DNA of 64,000 nt from CAVSWN01 sp963770995 (GCA_963770995.1 CAVYRS010000003.1:248001-312000), one strand, 5' to 3'; positions 17,940-28,837 are shown, counted from the stretch's first letter. Made by a program: numbers and translations. The notes: generated by a model from the letters alone, not told the origin.

Positions 17940-20473
17940 CGCCTGGCCGCCCGGACGGCGCCGCCCTCAGCGCGATCGGCCACGCCGTAGACACGCCGAA
18001 TCTCATCAAGGTGTTCGCGGATCAATCGCCGGCCGGTCGCGCGGACGCCGTCAGTTACGTCGGAGCGCCGCCAGGCGCCGGCCAGATCGCGCTCGTAGGC
18101 GTACTCGTCGCCCTTGATCGCGTCGACGATGTAGACGCGGCGGCCGTTGCGGCGGATAACTGCGTAGACGGCGCTGTAGCTCGCCGCGGCGACGTAATCA
18201 CCGCGACGCCGCGTGGCGGAGGCGACGCGGTCGGGTCCGATGAGCGGCTCCCCCATCAAACGGTTGGCCGCGCGCGGGCGATAGCCCAGCGCGGCGTACA
18301 AGGTCGGTGAGATATCGGTCAGAAAGCTGATGGCGTTCGGATCGAGCGCCACGTCGCGGCGGGCGCCGGCGGGAAGGTGGATCACCAAGGGCACCTGGAG
18401 CACTTCTGGAAACAGATAGTACGCGTGGCCCCAGCGCCCCTCCTCACCCAGCATCTCGCCGTGGTCGGACGTCAGCACCACAACGCTGTTGTCGTACAGA
18501 TCGCGGCGCTTCAAGAAGTCGATGAAGGCGCCGACGCAGCGATCGATCGCGCGGACCCGCGCGGCGTACGGCGCATGAAACCCCGGGTACGTCTCGCCGG
18601 GCGGCACCGACGCCGTCATGATGTTCGAAACGTGGAGATCCTGCGGAAGCGAATAGCCGAATACGGGCGGCGCGGCGCCCGACGGCCGCGGCATTTTCGC
18701 CTCCAGCTCGTCGAGCGTCCGGCACATTCGATAGTCCATGGTCCGCACGCCGCGATCGAGCTCGATCGGCGGATCGACGGGCTTCAACAACTGCTCCATG
18801 ATGACATCGACACCCATCACGCCCTGGTATCGATTGGCGTTGAGCAGCTTCTCGAGCGTGTTCATCGGCCAGAACGGCCGGACATACTGCTTGTGGACGC
18901 CGACGCCGCCCATCCAAATCGCGGGCAGCGACAACCCGGTACCGCCGTAGTGGGTGAACGCGTTGCGGAACACGAGGCTGTCGGCCGCGAGCTCGGCGAT
19001 GCGCGGCGTAAACGTCACAGCCGGGTTGTACGGCGCCAGGTAGTCGGGCCGGAGGCTGTCGACGATGAACAGAAATACGTGCGGCGGTCGCGGCGCGGCC
19101 GCGAGCGGGGTCACGAAGTCGAGGTTTGGCGGGACCACGTCGGCGCCCAGGTCGGTGTTCTGCCGGACGAACCGCATGAACGCGGCTCGTCCGCTCGACG
19201 ACACCGGCGGCGTGAGGATGCCATCCGCGAGGCGGAACGCCGGGTTGTAGATCGTGTATCTATCCAGCAAACGCCGGACGCTGAATGTCGGATCGCCCGT
19301 GAGCTGCGCGGCGTGCCGTTCGATCCGCCCCGCAACCGTGTGGAAAGCGAACGGGGCGACGCAGACCGCGGCGAGCCAGCCATCGGACAGCCGCATGTTC
19401 GGCGTCAAGCGAAGCACGCGGATCACCGTTGCGAACCACAACGCGATCACGCCGGTCTTGAGCAGCAGGAAATCCCAATCGATGGCGCGGCTGATCGACG
19501 CGAGCCCCCACGCCGACAGCCCGATGATCGCGAATGCGGCGAGGTGCCCCACGGAGGATCGCGGCGTGTGGACCGTTGAAACCGGCGAGGGACCGAAGAA
19601 CACGTCGACCGGCGACTCCAGTCTCGCGTCCCGCGCCATCCACGTGCGCAGGCGAAGCGCGCCCCAGCTCGACACGATGGCGATGGCGCCCGAGAACGCG
19701 ACCAGCGCGCTCCACCAACCCTCGAACCCCAACGCGTCGCACACGCTGCGCTGCACGATCAGCGCGACCGTCGCCGTCAGCAGCGCGGCGATCGCCAGGT
19801 ACTGCGTGACGAACGCGCGGCCCGCTACCATCCGCGCGCACAACGCGGTCGCCAGGAACGCGACGCAGAAGATCAGCGCATGATCGACCACGTTCCAGAT
19901 CAGCCCGACGACGAGACCGGTCGTCAGCAGATCGGGCTCGAACGCGCCGCCCATGGCGAGCGGCGTCAACACCGCGTAGACCACGGTGATGAGCCCCGCG
20001 GAGACCATCGCCGCCGTCAACCAGCGGCCCTCGATCGCCGCGCGCCGGATCTCCTCGAGGCGGACAGGTTGCCGTCGAAGGTACGCGCCAGCGCTGACAT
20101 GGTCGAGGACTGCGGCCATGACGAGTGGCAGTAGCGCGCCGACACCGACGAGGAGGCTGACCCGGTCGTCCGTCAGACCCGGCAGCACCGGGTGCATCGT
20201 GAGAGCGGCGCCGAAGCCAGTCCACGCCACCGCGAACGCCCGTGCCGCCAGCCTGGCCTTCCCACGGTCCTGGAACGAGCCGCGCAGATCGAGAAGCATC
20301 AGCGCAAGCCACGGCCAGTAGAGGACGGCATGCCAGTGACTGAACGCACCCGACCCGAACATGCGCGGCCGGATGACTTCCTGATAGGTGAAGGCGCTCG
20401 CCGACGAGAACGCGTAGGCCGCGGTCAGCCAGCAGTAGATCGAACAGATCAATCGAATCAGCGCGCGCCTCAT
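17936..20473 (-). CDS. Membrane-bound alkaline-phosphatase/sulfatase-fold protein 1
   Basis: 845-aa protein. The N-terminal half (about 1-400) has some ten TM helices; the C-terminal half (about 460-800) is a periplasmic alkaline phosphatase superfamily domain. Metal-ligand regions are FIVDSLRPDYL and VLTSDHGEMLGEEGRWGHAY. At the nucleophile position there is GGTGLSLPAIW, with Thr, not the C/S-x-P-x-R motif of formylglycine sulfatases. That favours a phospho-transferase or hydrolase role, as in LTA synthase-like or phosphoethanolamine transferase-like enzymes. Substrate is unknown. It overlaps the TPR gene upstream (ATGA) and the kinase downstream (GTGA). Confidence 0.82.
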   Translation of the reverse strand: MRRALIRLICSIYCWLTAAYAFSSASAFTYQEVIRPRMFGSGAFSHWHAVLYWPWLALMLLDLRGSFQDRGKARLAARAFAVAWTGFGAALTMHPVLPGLTDDRVSLLVGVGALLPLVMAAVLDHVSAGAYLRRQPVRLEEIRRAAIEGRWLTAAMVSAGLITVVYAVLTPLAMGGAFEPDLLTTGLVVGLIWNVVDHALIFCVAFLATALCARMVAGRAFVTQYLAIAALLTATVALIVQRSVCDALGFEGWWSALVAFSGAIAIVSSWGALRLRTWMARDARLESPVDVFFGPSPVSTVHTPRSSVGHLAAFAIIGLSAWGLASISRAIDWDFLLLKTGVIALWFATVIRVLRLTPNMRLSDGWLAAVCVAPFAFHTVAGRIERHAAQLTGDPTFSVRRLLDRYTIYNPAFRLADGILTPPVSSSGRAAFMRFVRQNTDLGADVVPPNLDFVTPLAAAPRPPHVFLFIVDSLRPDYLAPYNPAVTFTPRIAELAADSLVFRNAFTHYGGTGLSLPAIWMGGVGVHKQYVRPFWPMNTLEKLLNANRYQGVMGVDVIMEQLLKPVDPPIELDRGVRTMDYRMCRTLDELEAKMPRPSGAAPPVFGYSLPQDLHVSNIMTASVPPGETYPGFHAPYAARVRAIDRCVGAFIDFLKRRDLYDNSVVVLTSDHGEMLGEEGRWGHAYYLFPEVLQVPLVIHLPAGARRDVALDPNAISFLTDISPTLYAALGYRPRAANRLMGEPLIGPDRVASATRRRGDYVAAASYSAVYAVIRRNGRRVYIVDAIKGDEYAYERDLAGAWRRSDVTDGVRATGRRLIREHLDEIRRVYGVADRAEGGAVRAARR

Positions 20474-21045
20474 TGCCCGCGGCCCTGAGAATCGCGCAGC
20501 GCCGCCAGTCGGCTGACGAGACCGGGATCGCCCGGTTCGATCCGGGCGGCACGCTCGTATTGGGCGACAGCGTCGCGGGCCCGGTTCGCTACCGTGTAGG
20601 CATCGCCGAGATCAATGAATCGCTGAACATCGGTCTCATCGAACGCCGCGCAGCGTTCGTACGCGTGAAGCGACTCGGCAAGCCTGCCGGCATGGGCGTA
20701 CGCCTCTGGCCATGCCGGACACGCGTCGCCGGGCACCGGGCTCGACTCGACGTAGCGCTCCCACGCGGCCGCCTCGCTCACGGGATCCTGCAATCCGTGG
20801 TGCACGCGCGCGAACCACCACGCAATCTGCGGTTCGCCCGGATACGCGCGCTCGAGATCGATGGCGAGCGGCAGGGCTTCGGTGAATCGTCCGTCGGCGA
20901 TGCGCTGCTCGATGGCCCGCGCAGCCGGCAGGAACGGATCGAACGTGCCGCGGCTGACGAAGCCTCCGAGCAGCGAACGCACGTCGGACGCGAGGTACAG
21001 GGCGAGGAGAAGGACCAGCAGGAGGGTGCGCCTCACAGACGGCAC
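20470..21045 (-). CDS. Membrane-anchored TPR protein
   Basis: About 191 aa from a GTG at 21045, which lies 5 nt after the upstream stop. The open frame extends further upstream, but that part is antisense-like, Arg-rich and overlaps the sulfatase-fold gene, so I reject it. The N-terminus has a signal anchor (RTLLLVLLLALYLASDV), then TPR-like helices with WWFARVHHGL and ERCAAFDETDVQRFIDLGD motifs. A scaffold role for its two sulfatase-fold neighbours is inferred from position only. The stop overlaps the next start as ATGA. Confidence 0.68.
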   Translation of the reverse strand: MPSVRRTLLLVLLLALYLASDVRSLLGGFVSRGTFDPFLPAARAIEQRIADGRFTEALPLAIDLERAYPGEPQIAWWFARVHHGLQDPVSEAAAWERYVESSPVPGDACPAWPEAYAHAGRLAESLHAYERCAAFDETDVQRFIDLGDAYTVANRARDAVAQYERAARIEPGDPGLVSRLAALRDSQGRGQ

Positions 21046-21050
21046 CGCGG

Positions 21051-23645
21051 TCAGGGCCTCGGGCGATAGCTGTTCTGCCGCGCGAACTCGAGGAGCCTGT
21101 CTCTGATGAGCGCCCGGTTCTCGGTGGTCAGCGCCGGCGTGATTTCGATGCGCTTGCCCACGCCATCGTCGGCGAGATCGAACGCGTTGTCGCGGCCTTC
21201 GACCGCGTCCACGCCGTAGAGCGACGTGCCGTTCCGGTGCAGCATGCCGTACACCGCGCCATAGCTCGAAGCCACCAGGAAGTTGTCGCGCCGCCGCCAC
21301 GCGGTTTGGGACTCCGGCGGGCCGAATACGGAGCGTCCCATGAAGTCTCCAGGTACGCCCGGAACGTATCCCAGCAACGCGTACAACGAGGGCGCGATGT
21401 CGCTGGAGAACGTCAGCGCCGACAAGTCGACGGACAGGCGCGAGCGAAGCGACCGCGGCACGTGGATGATCAGCGGAATGCGCACGACTTCGGGCACAAG
21501 GAAATAGGCGTGTCCCCACCGCCCTTCCTCGCCGAGCGAGTCGCCGTGGTCCGACGTCAGAATCACGACGCTCTTGTCATAGCGATTCGTGCGCTTCAGG
21601 AAGTCGACGAAACTCCCGAGACACTGGTCGATCTTCCGAACGCTCGACGCGACGGGCGCAAAGAACCCCGGATACGATTCACCGTCGGGTACCTTGCGCC
21701 GGCTGGCGACGGCTATGTGCACGTCCTGCGGCAGCGAATAGAAGAAGATCGGCCGTGACGGGTCGGCCGCCTGCACCTGGCCTTCCAGCTCGGTCATGGT
21801 CGAACAGACGTCGATCTCCATCGTCCCCTTGCCGCGCGCGAGCTGGACGACATCGTCGTCGGGAGGGACGAGGTCATGGACGATGTGATCGACGGGCATC
21901 ATCTGCTTGTAGTCGTTCGCGTCGAGGAGCTTGAGCAGTGTGTTGCGCGACTCGAACGCTGGCAGCTCGAGCGCGTGCGGCACCATACCGCCCGCCCAGA
22001 TCGAGGCCACCGCGAGCGAGGTGCCCGCGTAGCGCGTGTACGCGCGATCGAAGACGAAGCTGTCCCGAGCCAGCCGTGCGATCTCCGGCGAGAACGAGAC
22101 GCGGGCATTGTAGGGTTCGAGATAGTCGCGTCGAAGACTGTCCACGACGATCAGATAGATGTCCGGCCGGGGGCCCGGCGCCGGCACCATGGGCGAGACC
22201 AGATCGACGTCGCGAACCGGCACCTTGCCACTCGGCGCAAGCGTGTGCGCTCGCAGAAACGCATAGTATTCGGCGGTTTCGGCCGAACGCGCGATGCGCG
22301 CGTCGCGAACGAAGCGATATGACGGATCAAGGGCGGCGTACTTCGCGGTCGCGCTGGCGTCGCGGGCCTCGAGCGTGACGAAGCCGTGGTAGAGACCGAA
22401 CACCAGCGCGGGAACGATCGCGGCTCCGAAATCGAAGCGCGCCCCCTGACCCGCCGCGCGCGGGCCGGTGACGCGACCGCCCAGATTGACCGCTGTTACC
22501 ACGGTGAACGCCACCAGCCAGATCAGCAGCACCGTGAGCTTCTGCAGCAGGAAATTCCAATCGAGATGTGACACCGACGCCACGAGGCCATATGCCGCCA
22601 ACGGCAGGCCGAACGCCGCGGCAAGGGCCAGACGGCGGGAGGCGGCGCCGACAATCGGCGCGCTGAACAGCCCCAGAGAATCCACTGGGGTGCGGTTTCG
22701 CACTCGCGCGAGATCCGCCCAGACAGCCGACAGCGTGAGCCCGAGTGCGCTCGACGCGAGGGCCGCTTCCCAGCCGACGAATGCAATCGACGCGCAGACC
22801 AGCAGATACAGAACGAGCGCCGCGCAGCCGCCGAGCAGGACCACGAACAGCCAGTATTCGATCCGCGCCGGAACCGATGAGAACCGCGCGAGCGCGATCA
22901 GCGTCGCGAGCCCCAGAAAGAGCGCGGTAAAGCCATAGAGATCGGACACGAGCGACGACCATAGGGCGACCGCCAACTCGGCCCGCGTGAGCTCGATGCC
23001 GGGCGTGGTGGCCAACCGAAACGGAACAGCGGCGGCGTAGCTGACCCAGGCGACCATCGCCGTGCCTACGCACGCCGCGAGCACGCGTGCCAGCCCGACG
23101 GGCTTGAGCTCGGCTGCCGGGCGCGCCACGTGATCGATCAGCGCAACCCACAGAGGCGCCACCAACGCCAGCATACCGATGACGTACCCCGACCAGCTGT
23201 TTCCGATGCTGCGCAGCGGCTTCGCATAGAGCGCCACGACTGCGAGCGCGCCCCAGACCACCACGTACGCTATCGCCAGGATCCGGCCGCGACCGCTCCT
23301 CAGGTGCGGCATCAACGTCAGGATGGTGGCCAACACCACGACGCAGAAGTACCACTGCGAGATCATCACGAAGTCGGTCAGCGCCGGGACGACGCTTGGT
23401 TTGATGAACTGGGCGTAGGCGAACGGGCTGTACGACAGGAAGCAATACGCCGCGACCGCAACGAAGAAGACCGCATGCACCACGCGCAGGGCGGCGATGA
23501 CGCCGGCGCGCGACAACCAGTCGTCTAGGAGGCCGGCTTCGCCGGCAGAATTCCCATGGGTGTTGCGCGGAGCGCGGAGCGCGACGCGCCTACTAGGAGC
23601 CCGTTGAGGGCTACGCAGACGGGCTCCTAGACGCGACCCGATCAT
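21051..23645 (-). CDS. Membrane-bound alkaline-phosphatase/sulfatase-fold protein 2
   Basis: 864 aa as drawn, a paralogue of the 17936-20473 product. It has an N-terminal multi-TM region (about 45-400) and a C-terminal alkaline phosphatase superfamily domain with LIVVDSLRRDYLEPYN and LTSDHGDSLGEEGRWGHAY. The nucleophile region is YAGTSLAVASIW, again Thr and no sulfatase Cys. The ATG at 23645 forms an ATGA overlap with the upstream TPR gene, but the first 40 residues are encoded by a palindromic repeat and look non-native. A TTG at 23516 (before LSRAGVIAALRVV) would give an N-terminus like that of the paralogue. Confidence 0.8.
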   Translation of the reverse strand: MIGSRLGARLRSPQRAPSRRVALRAPRNTHGNSAGEAGLLDDWLSRAGVIAALRVVHAVFFVAVAAYCFLSYSPFAYAQFIKPSVVPALTDFVMISQWYFCVVVLATILTLMPHLRSGRGRILAIAYVVVWGALAVVALYAKPLRSIGNSWSGYVIGMLALVAPLWVALIDHVARPAAELKPVGLARVLAACVGTAMVAWVSYAAAVPFRLATTPGIELTRAELAVALWSSLVSDLYGFTALFLGLATLIALARFSSVPARIEYWLFVVLLGGCAALVLYLLVCASIAFVGWEAALASSALGLTLSAVWADLARVRNRTPVDSLGLFSAPIVGAASRRLALAAAFGLPLAAYGLVASVSHLDWNFLLQKLTVLLIWLVAFTVVTAVNLGGRVTGPRAAGQGARFDFGAAIVPALVFGLYHGFVTLEARDASATAKYAALDPSYRFVRDARIARSAETAEYYAFLRAHTLAPSGKVPVRDVDLVSPMVPAPGPRPDIYLIVVDSLRRDYLEPYNARVSFSPEIARLARDSFVFDRAYTRYAGTSLAVASIWAGGMVPHALELPAFESRNTLLKLLDANDYKQMMPVDHIVHDLVPPDDDVVQLARGKGTMEIDVCSTMTELEGQVQAADPSRPIFFYSLPQDVHIAVASRRKVPDGESYPGFFAPVASSVRKIDQCLGSFVDFLKRTNRYDKSVVILTSDHGDSLGEEGRWGHAYFLVPEVVRIPLIIHVPRSLRSRLSVDLSALTFSSDIAPSLYALLGYVPGVPGDFMGRSVFGPPESQTAWRRRDNFLVASSYGAVYGMLHRNGTSLYGVDAVEGRDNAFDLADDGVGKRIEITPALTTENRALIRDRLLEFARQNSYRPRP
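23593..23630. repeat. CTAG-bordered palindrome in the 5' end of a sulfatase-fold gene
   Basis: A 12-bp perfect stem CTAGGAGCCCGT/ACGGGCTCCTAG encloses a 14-nt loop; on the minus strand the loop reads CTGCGTAGCCCTCA. A second hairpin (GCCGGC-TTC-GCCGGC) bordered by CTAG lies at about 23524-23547. Both are in frame within the predicted first 45 codons. Confidence 0.75.
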
Positions 23646-24076
23646 TGATCGCTCACCGCATCGGCCGGCGGCGCCGATCGCGCCGCAAGACCCAGCGCGC
23701 GGGCGCTCGCCGGATGCCAGCGCAGCGCCGACTCCGCTTCCGCGTGCGCGCCCGAACGATCGCCCCGTTTCAGCAGCAGCTCGCCAAGCCGCACGTGCAG
23801 GTCGCCGTCCTTCGCGTCGATGGTGAGCGCCCGGCGGTATGCCCCTTCGGCCAAATCAATGCGCCCCGAGGCTTCGTAGCCGGCAGCAAGATCGGTCAGG
23901 AGCGCAACGTTCGCCGGATCGTGCGCCGCGCAGGCTTCGAGCGAGATGGCACCTGGGCGCTCGCAGTCGAGACCCACCGCCTGCGCGGCGGTGCCGCGCT
24001 CCGTGCGCCGGAACGTGCCCAGAAACAGCACCAGCAGGACCAGCGGCCACGCCACGTTCGCAACTTTGCGATTCAT
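23642..24076 (-). CDS. Small TPR protein with N-terminal membrane anchor
   Basis: 144 aa from the ATG at 24076, which overlaps the pilD stop as ATGA. The N-terminal TM segment is WPLVLLVLFLGTF; at least two TPR-type helix pairs follow (LLTDLAAGYEASGRIDLAEGAYRRAL, in shorter pieces NVALLTDLAAGYEASG and GDLHVRLGELLLKRG). The C-terminus is Ala-rich. It lies between pilD and the first sulfatase-fold gene and is probably translated from the same mRNA. Confidence 0.75.
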   Translation of the reverse strand: MNRKVANVAWPLVLLVLFLGTFRRTERGTAAQAVGLDCERPGAISLEACAAHDPANVALLTDLAAGYEASGRIDLAEGAYRRALTIDAKDGDLHVRLGELLLKRGDRSGAHAEAESALRWHPASARALGLAARSAPPADAVSDQ

Positions 24077-24855
24077 AGCCGTTCCAGGTACCAGTGAAGG
24101 ATCGCGGGACCGACCGTCGCGGCCACCGCCGCGCCCAGCGCCAGGAACGTCCCGAACGGCAGCGCGTATTTCATCCCGCCGCGCCGCGTGACGATCAGCG
24201 CCACGCCGATGATCGAGCCGGCGAGCGACGCCATCATCAGCGTCAGGAAGCGTGAGCTGCCAGCCGACGAACGCGCCGATCATCGCCAGCATCTTCACGT
24301 CGCCCATCCCGAGGCCTTCTTCGTGCCGCAGGCGGTAGTAGGCCTCGGCGATCGCAAACAGCACGCCGCCGCCGACGAGAATGCCGATGAGCGACGAGAC
24401 CCAGCCGGGCTCGGTGAAGAAGCTGAACACGAACCCGACGACGATGCCCGGCAGCGTGATCGCGTTCGGCAGCAGGTGATGCTCGAGATCGATCGCGAAC
24501 AGCACGATCAGCGCGCAGCCGAAGACGCAGCCGCGAGACAAGCAGCACGCCCGGCCCGTAGTACCACCAGCCGCACGCGAACATCGACCGCCGTCAGCGC
24601 CTCGACGATCGGATACGCGCGCCGATCGGCGCGTCGCACGTGCGGCAGCGTCCGCCGAGCGCGAGCGTAGCTCACGATCGGAACGTTCTCGAACCAGGAC
24701 AGCCGTCGGCCGCACTGCGGACACGCCGACGCCGGCCACACGATCGACTGTCGACCGCGGCAGGCGGTAGATGCAGACGTTCAGAAAGCTGCCGACGACC
24801 GCGCCGAAGCGCGGCCGCCAGAGCCAGCGTACGCCGGGCGGAAGTCCGCGATCAT
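24073..24855 (-). pseudogene. pilD: Prepilin peptidase/N-methyltransferase PilD, frame-disrupted (probably sequencing errors)
   Basis: Inferred inner-membrane aspartic protease of about 258 aa that cleaves and N-methylates prepilins. Across frames one finds the start MIADFRPA, LNVCIYRLPRSTVDRV and the zinc-binding CPQCGRRLSWFENVPIVSY. The two catalytic Asp motifs are also present: IDLEHHLLPNAITLPG and GLGMGDVKMLAMIGAFVGW. The C-terminus is GGMKYALPFGTFLALG to HWYLERL, with stop at 24073. At least three single-base shifts split it. The ATG at 24855 overlaps the upstream stop as ATGA. All conserved motifs are intact, so the enzyme is probably functional in the organism. Confidence 0.82.
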
Positions 24856-25823
24856 GACGGCGGCCGGGCGTCGAGCGCCGTCGGCTCGTCGGGCAGCGGC
24901 AACAGCGGCGACGACGACGACAGGCGCACGCGGCCGTCCGGCGTCAACTCGTAGGGCGTGCCGCGTCGGGATCGGCCGGAACGCCCGGAAATGCGCCCGC
25001 CCGCACCAGCGGCGGCCCAGTCGGCCGACGGCGCGCCCGCTCGGCGCGGCGAACGCGTCGACCTGCTTCTGGAGCGCGTCGATCTCGTCGAGCGCGTGCA
25101 GCTGCGGCGAGGCGCCGCTCGGCGTCTCGGCGCAGCCAGTCGATTTCGGCCGACTGCCGAATCGCCTCCCACATCGTCGCGACGAACGCGCGATCGCCAC
25201 CCTGCGCCAGCGTCGTCGCCGCCAGCGACCGCAGCCACCAGGGCGCGCCCGGCACCTCGCTGCGCCGTTCCGGAACCACTCCGCGGCCGCCTGGTAGTCG
25301 TGCCGGTACCAGTAGTGGACGAACCCGATGTCCTGCATGTACTCCCACTTATCGGGTCGTTCGCGCAATCCCTTTTCGAGCAGCGTGATCGCCAGGTCCG
25401 GCCGTCCGGCGCCGCCTGGATACGGCTCGGCCAGAAACACCGCGCCGAACCGGTAGGCGATGTTGAACCGCGGATCGAGCGAGGTCGTGATGTCGAGCAG
25501 CGGATACAGCTGCGGCGTAATCGTCCGGGGTCGCAGCCAGCGCGGGCGGCGGCTCGGGCCCCAGCCGCCGCTGCTCCGCCAGCCGCCGCTTGGCGCCGCC
25601 GTAGTACTGAATGGCGCGGATCCAGTAGACGTCGGCGGCCAGCGCGTGTAGGCGCCCGTCAGCCGCCGGACAGCCGTCGCCCGAGGTGATGTAGACCGAC
25701 GTCGTCGGCGGCCTCGGCCGGCGGATACCGCCGCTCGCGCGCCGCCTGCACCTGGACCGCCGCGGCCAGCGAGCAGCGACGACGGCGGCGACGCCGACGA
25801 CCGCGAGCGGCCGCGGCCATCAT
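24852..25823 (-). pseudogene. TPR-like conserved protein, frame-disrupted (probably sequencing errors)
   Basis: Inferred protein of about 320 aa. The start ATG at 25823 overlaps the permease stop as ATGA. Readable blocks include LHALAADVYWIRAIQYYGG, YPLLDITTSLDPRFNIAYR, FGAVFLAEPYPGGAGRPD, LAITLLEKGLRERPDKWEY and IGFVHYWYRHDYQAAAEWF. The last blocks are TPR-type. The C-terminus ends in Pro/Ser-rich sequence at 24852. The N-terminus is very Arg-rich and may include base errors. Function unknown; it sits between an ABC-2 permease and pilD. Confidence 0.62.
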
Positions 25824-26633
25824 TTGAAGTCCCGCCGCGAAAAGATGACGATCGACACCGACGAGCAGCATCGCGATGTACGAGCGCCGCGTAGCGCGAT
25901 CGCCAGCGCCATGTAACCGGGCGGCACCGGCTGCCCGTGCACGACCTGCGCTCTTGACGTCGAACTGCGCGAGGTTCGGCAGCACCCAGTACAGCCCGCG
26001 CGCCAGCCGCGCCGCCGCCGGCGAGTCGACGACCTGCTCGAAGTTCCGCAGGTCGCTGCTGAAGTGGCCGACGACGAACAGGCCGAACGTGAAGCGCCGC
26101 CGACAGCATCGGCGTCGAGAACGTCGAGAAGAAGAGCGCGATCGCGGTGACGAGCATGCAGCTCGACGAGGATCAGCGCCGATCGCCTTCAGCAGCGCCG
26201 GATCGAGCGCCGGCGCATCCCACGCGCGCTGCCACGTCGGGCGCGACGCCCCACGCCATGTAGGCGAGCACCAGCATACAGCGCGACGGCCATGATCGCG
26301 ACGTTGACGGCGAGCGTCAGCACCAGGCCCGCAGTACTTGCCCGACGACGAGCTGGTAGCGATGAATCGGCTTGGCGAGCAGGCTGTAGATGCTGCGGCG
26401 CTCGACTTCCTTCGACACGAGGCCGATGCCGATGAAGACCGCGATGAACAGGCCGAAGATCGACGTCGCCGCCAGCCCGAGGTCCTTGATGATCTTGACG
26501 TCCTGCCCGGCGGTGAGCTGTCCGAGCAGGTACGACGCGCCGATCAGCAGAATCGCGAACAGGACGAGGTTGTAGAGCACCTTGTCGCGCACCGATTCGC
26601 GGAAGACGTTGACGGCGATCGCCGCGGTGGCGC

Positions 26634-26637
<4 letters not shown>
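25820..26637 (-). pseudogene. ABC-2 type transporter permease, frame-disrupted (probably sequencing errors)
   Basis: Inferred integral membrane protein of about 270 aa. The GTG at 26637 overlaps the ATPase stop as GTGA. Readable blocks are VNVFRESVRDKVLYNLVLF, AILLIGASYLLGQLTAGQD, IFGLFIAVFIGIGLVSKEV and RRSIYSLLAKPIHRYQLVVG, which are typical of ABC-2 permeases of the NosY/GldF kind. Further downstream come LPNLAQFDVK and the terminal IVIFSRRDFK. It pairs with the ATPase encoded directly upstream. The substrate is unknown; the location suggests an envelope or pilus role. Confidence 0.7.
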
Positions 26638-27614
<977 letters not shown>

Positions 27615-27618
<4 letters not shown>

Positions 27619-28388
27619 TTCGCTGCGGCGTGCTGCAGCTCGTACGCGATCGCCTGATCGAAGTACTGCGGCGGCAACGCGCCCTCGATCTTCACGCCGT
27701 TGATGAAGAACGTCGGCGTCGCGCGTGACGCCGAGCTGCTTGCCGAGCGCGACGTCGCTCTTGACGCTCGCCAGCGTCGACGGCGTACTTCGCGTCGAAG
27801 TCGGTGACGCCGGCCGACGTCCCGCGCCGCCTGCCGCACCGACGGCCGGCGTCATGCGCCGGCTGATGCGTGTAGAGCCACTCCTCCATCGCCTCGCCGC
27901 TGTTGCGCGCGCGCGCGAGCCGGACGGCGACGGCCGCGTCGCACGCCGCCGGATGGATCGTCTGCGCGAGCGTCGTCGTTGCACTCGCGCGTTGAGCGGG
28001 TAGTCCTTCAGGACCATGCTGCACCGCGCCGGGATTGCTCGGCCTCGTACTTCGCGAGGATCGGCTTGTACTGCAGGTACGACTGGCCGCACGCCGGGCA
28101 CTGGAAGTCGTTGAACTTGACGATCAGCACCTTCGCGCCTTCCGCGCGGCACGACGAGCGGCACGCGCGGCGCCGTCGCCATGAACCGCTCGAGCTCGGC
28201 GCGCTGATCCTGCGTCGCCTCGGGCGGCGGCTCGCGTCGCGGCGGCGCGGCACGCCGTCGCCTCGCGCGGGAAGAACGCCAGCGTCGACGCGGCGCCGGC
28301 AAAGAACAGCACGACGATGCGCGATCGCCAGCGGGCTGGCGACGAGCACCCGGAGGTCGCGCGCGGCGCGGCGAGGCAATGTCGTCAT
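27615..28388 (-). pseudogene. DsbA-like thioredoxin-fold oxidoreductase, frame-disrupted (probably sequencing errors)
   Basis: Inferred periplasmic protein of about 255 aa. The N-terminal anchor is VLFFAGAASTLAFFPREA. The thioredoxin/DsbA active site CPAC lies in VKFNDFQCPACGQSYLQYKP. A helical insertion and the cis-Pro region TPTFFINGVKIEGALPPQYF follow, ending QAIAYELQHAAAK. It overlaps VKOR upstream and the ABC ATPase downstream, each as ATGA. In organisms with VKOR, such a protein accepts electrons from substrates and is re-oxidised by VKOR, so this pair should form disulphides in exported proteins such as the pilins. Confidence 0.75.
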
Positions 28389-28837
28389 GGGAAACGACGT
28401 CGGCCGCGCCAGACACGAGGAAGAGCCCGATCACGGCGGCATACGTGGTCAGGCACAGCAGGCAGACCGCCTTCAGCAGGACGAACGACGCATAGCCGAG
28501 GTACAGCACGACGGCGAGCGCCAGCGTCGACAGCGACGAACAGATACCCGGGCACGCTCTCCGCGCACCGCTCGGCCGCGCGGCCAGGCCGGTCGACCGA
28601 CAGCAGCGTCGCGCACGACGAACCAGATGCGCGCCGAAGATCGCGACCGGGACGCCGCGGAACGTGCTGAAGCGGCTCATGATAGACCTGCGTGCAGCTG
28701 ACCGTCGCGCTGACGTCGCAGAAGCTGCGGTAGGTCGGGTCGTGACAGCAGCTGGTAGTGGACGTAGGCGGCCGCGACCGAGGCGCCGAGGCCGACCAGC
28801 GCGCAGACGAGGGCAAGAGCGCCGCACGTTTGCTCAT
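28385..28837 (-). pseudogene. Vitamin K epoxide reductase (VKOR) family protein, frame-disrupted (probably sequencing errors)
   Basis: Inferred four-helix membrane protein of about 150 aa. It starts MSKRAALLP and includes DPTYRSFCDVSATVSCTQVY with the loop Cys pair, RFSTFRGVPVAIFGA, and the active-site CLLC in LLKAVCLLCLTTYAAVIGLF. It re-oxidises DsbA-like partners using quinone. The stop overlaps the start of the DsbA-like gene. Position just after pilA1 suggests a link to pilin disulphide formation. Confidence 0.76.

Noticed and set aside
21046..21519. N-terminal extension of the TPR protein at 20470-21045
   Set aside because: The extension overlaps the upstream phosphatase-fold gene, is Arg-rich and lacks family features; a GTG right after the upstream stop gives a proper membrane anchor.
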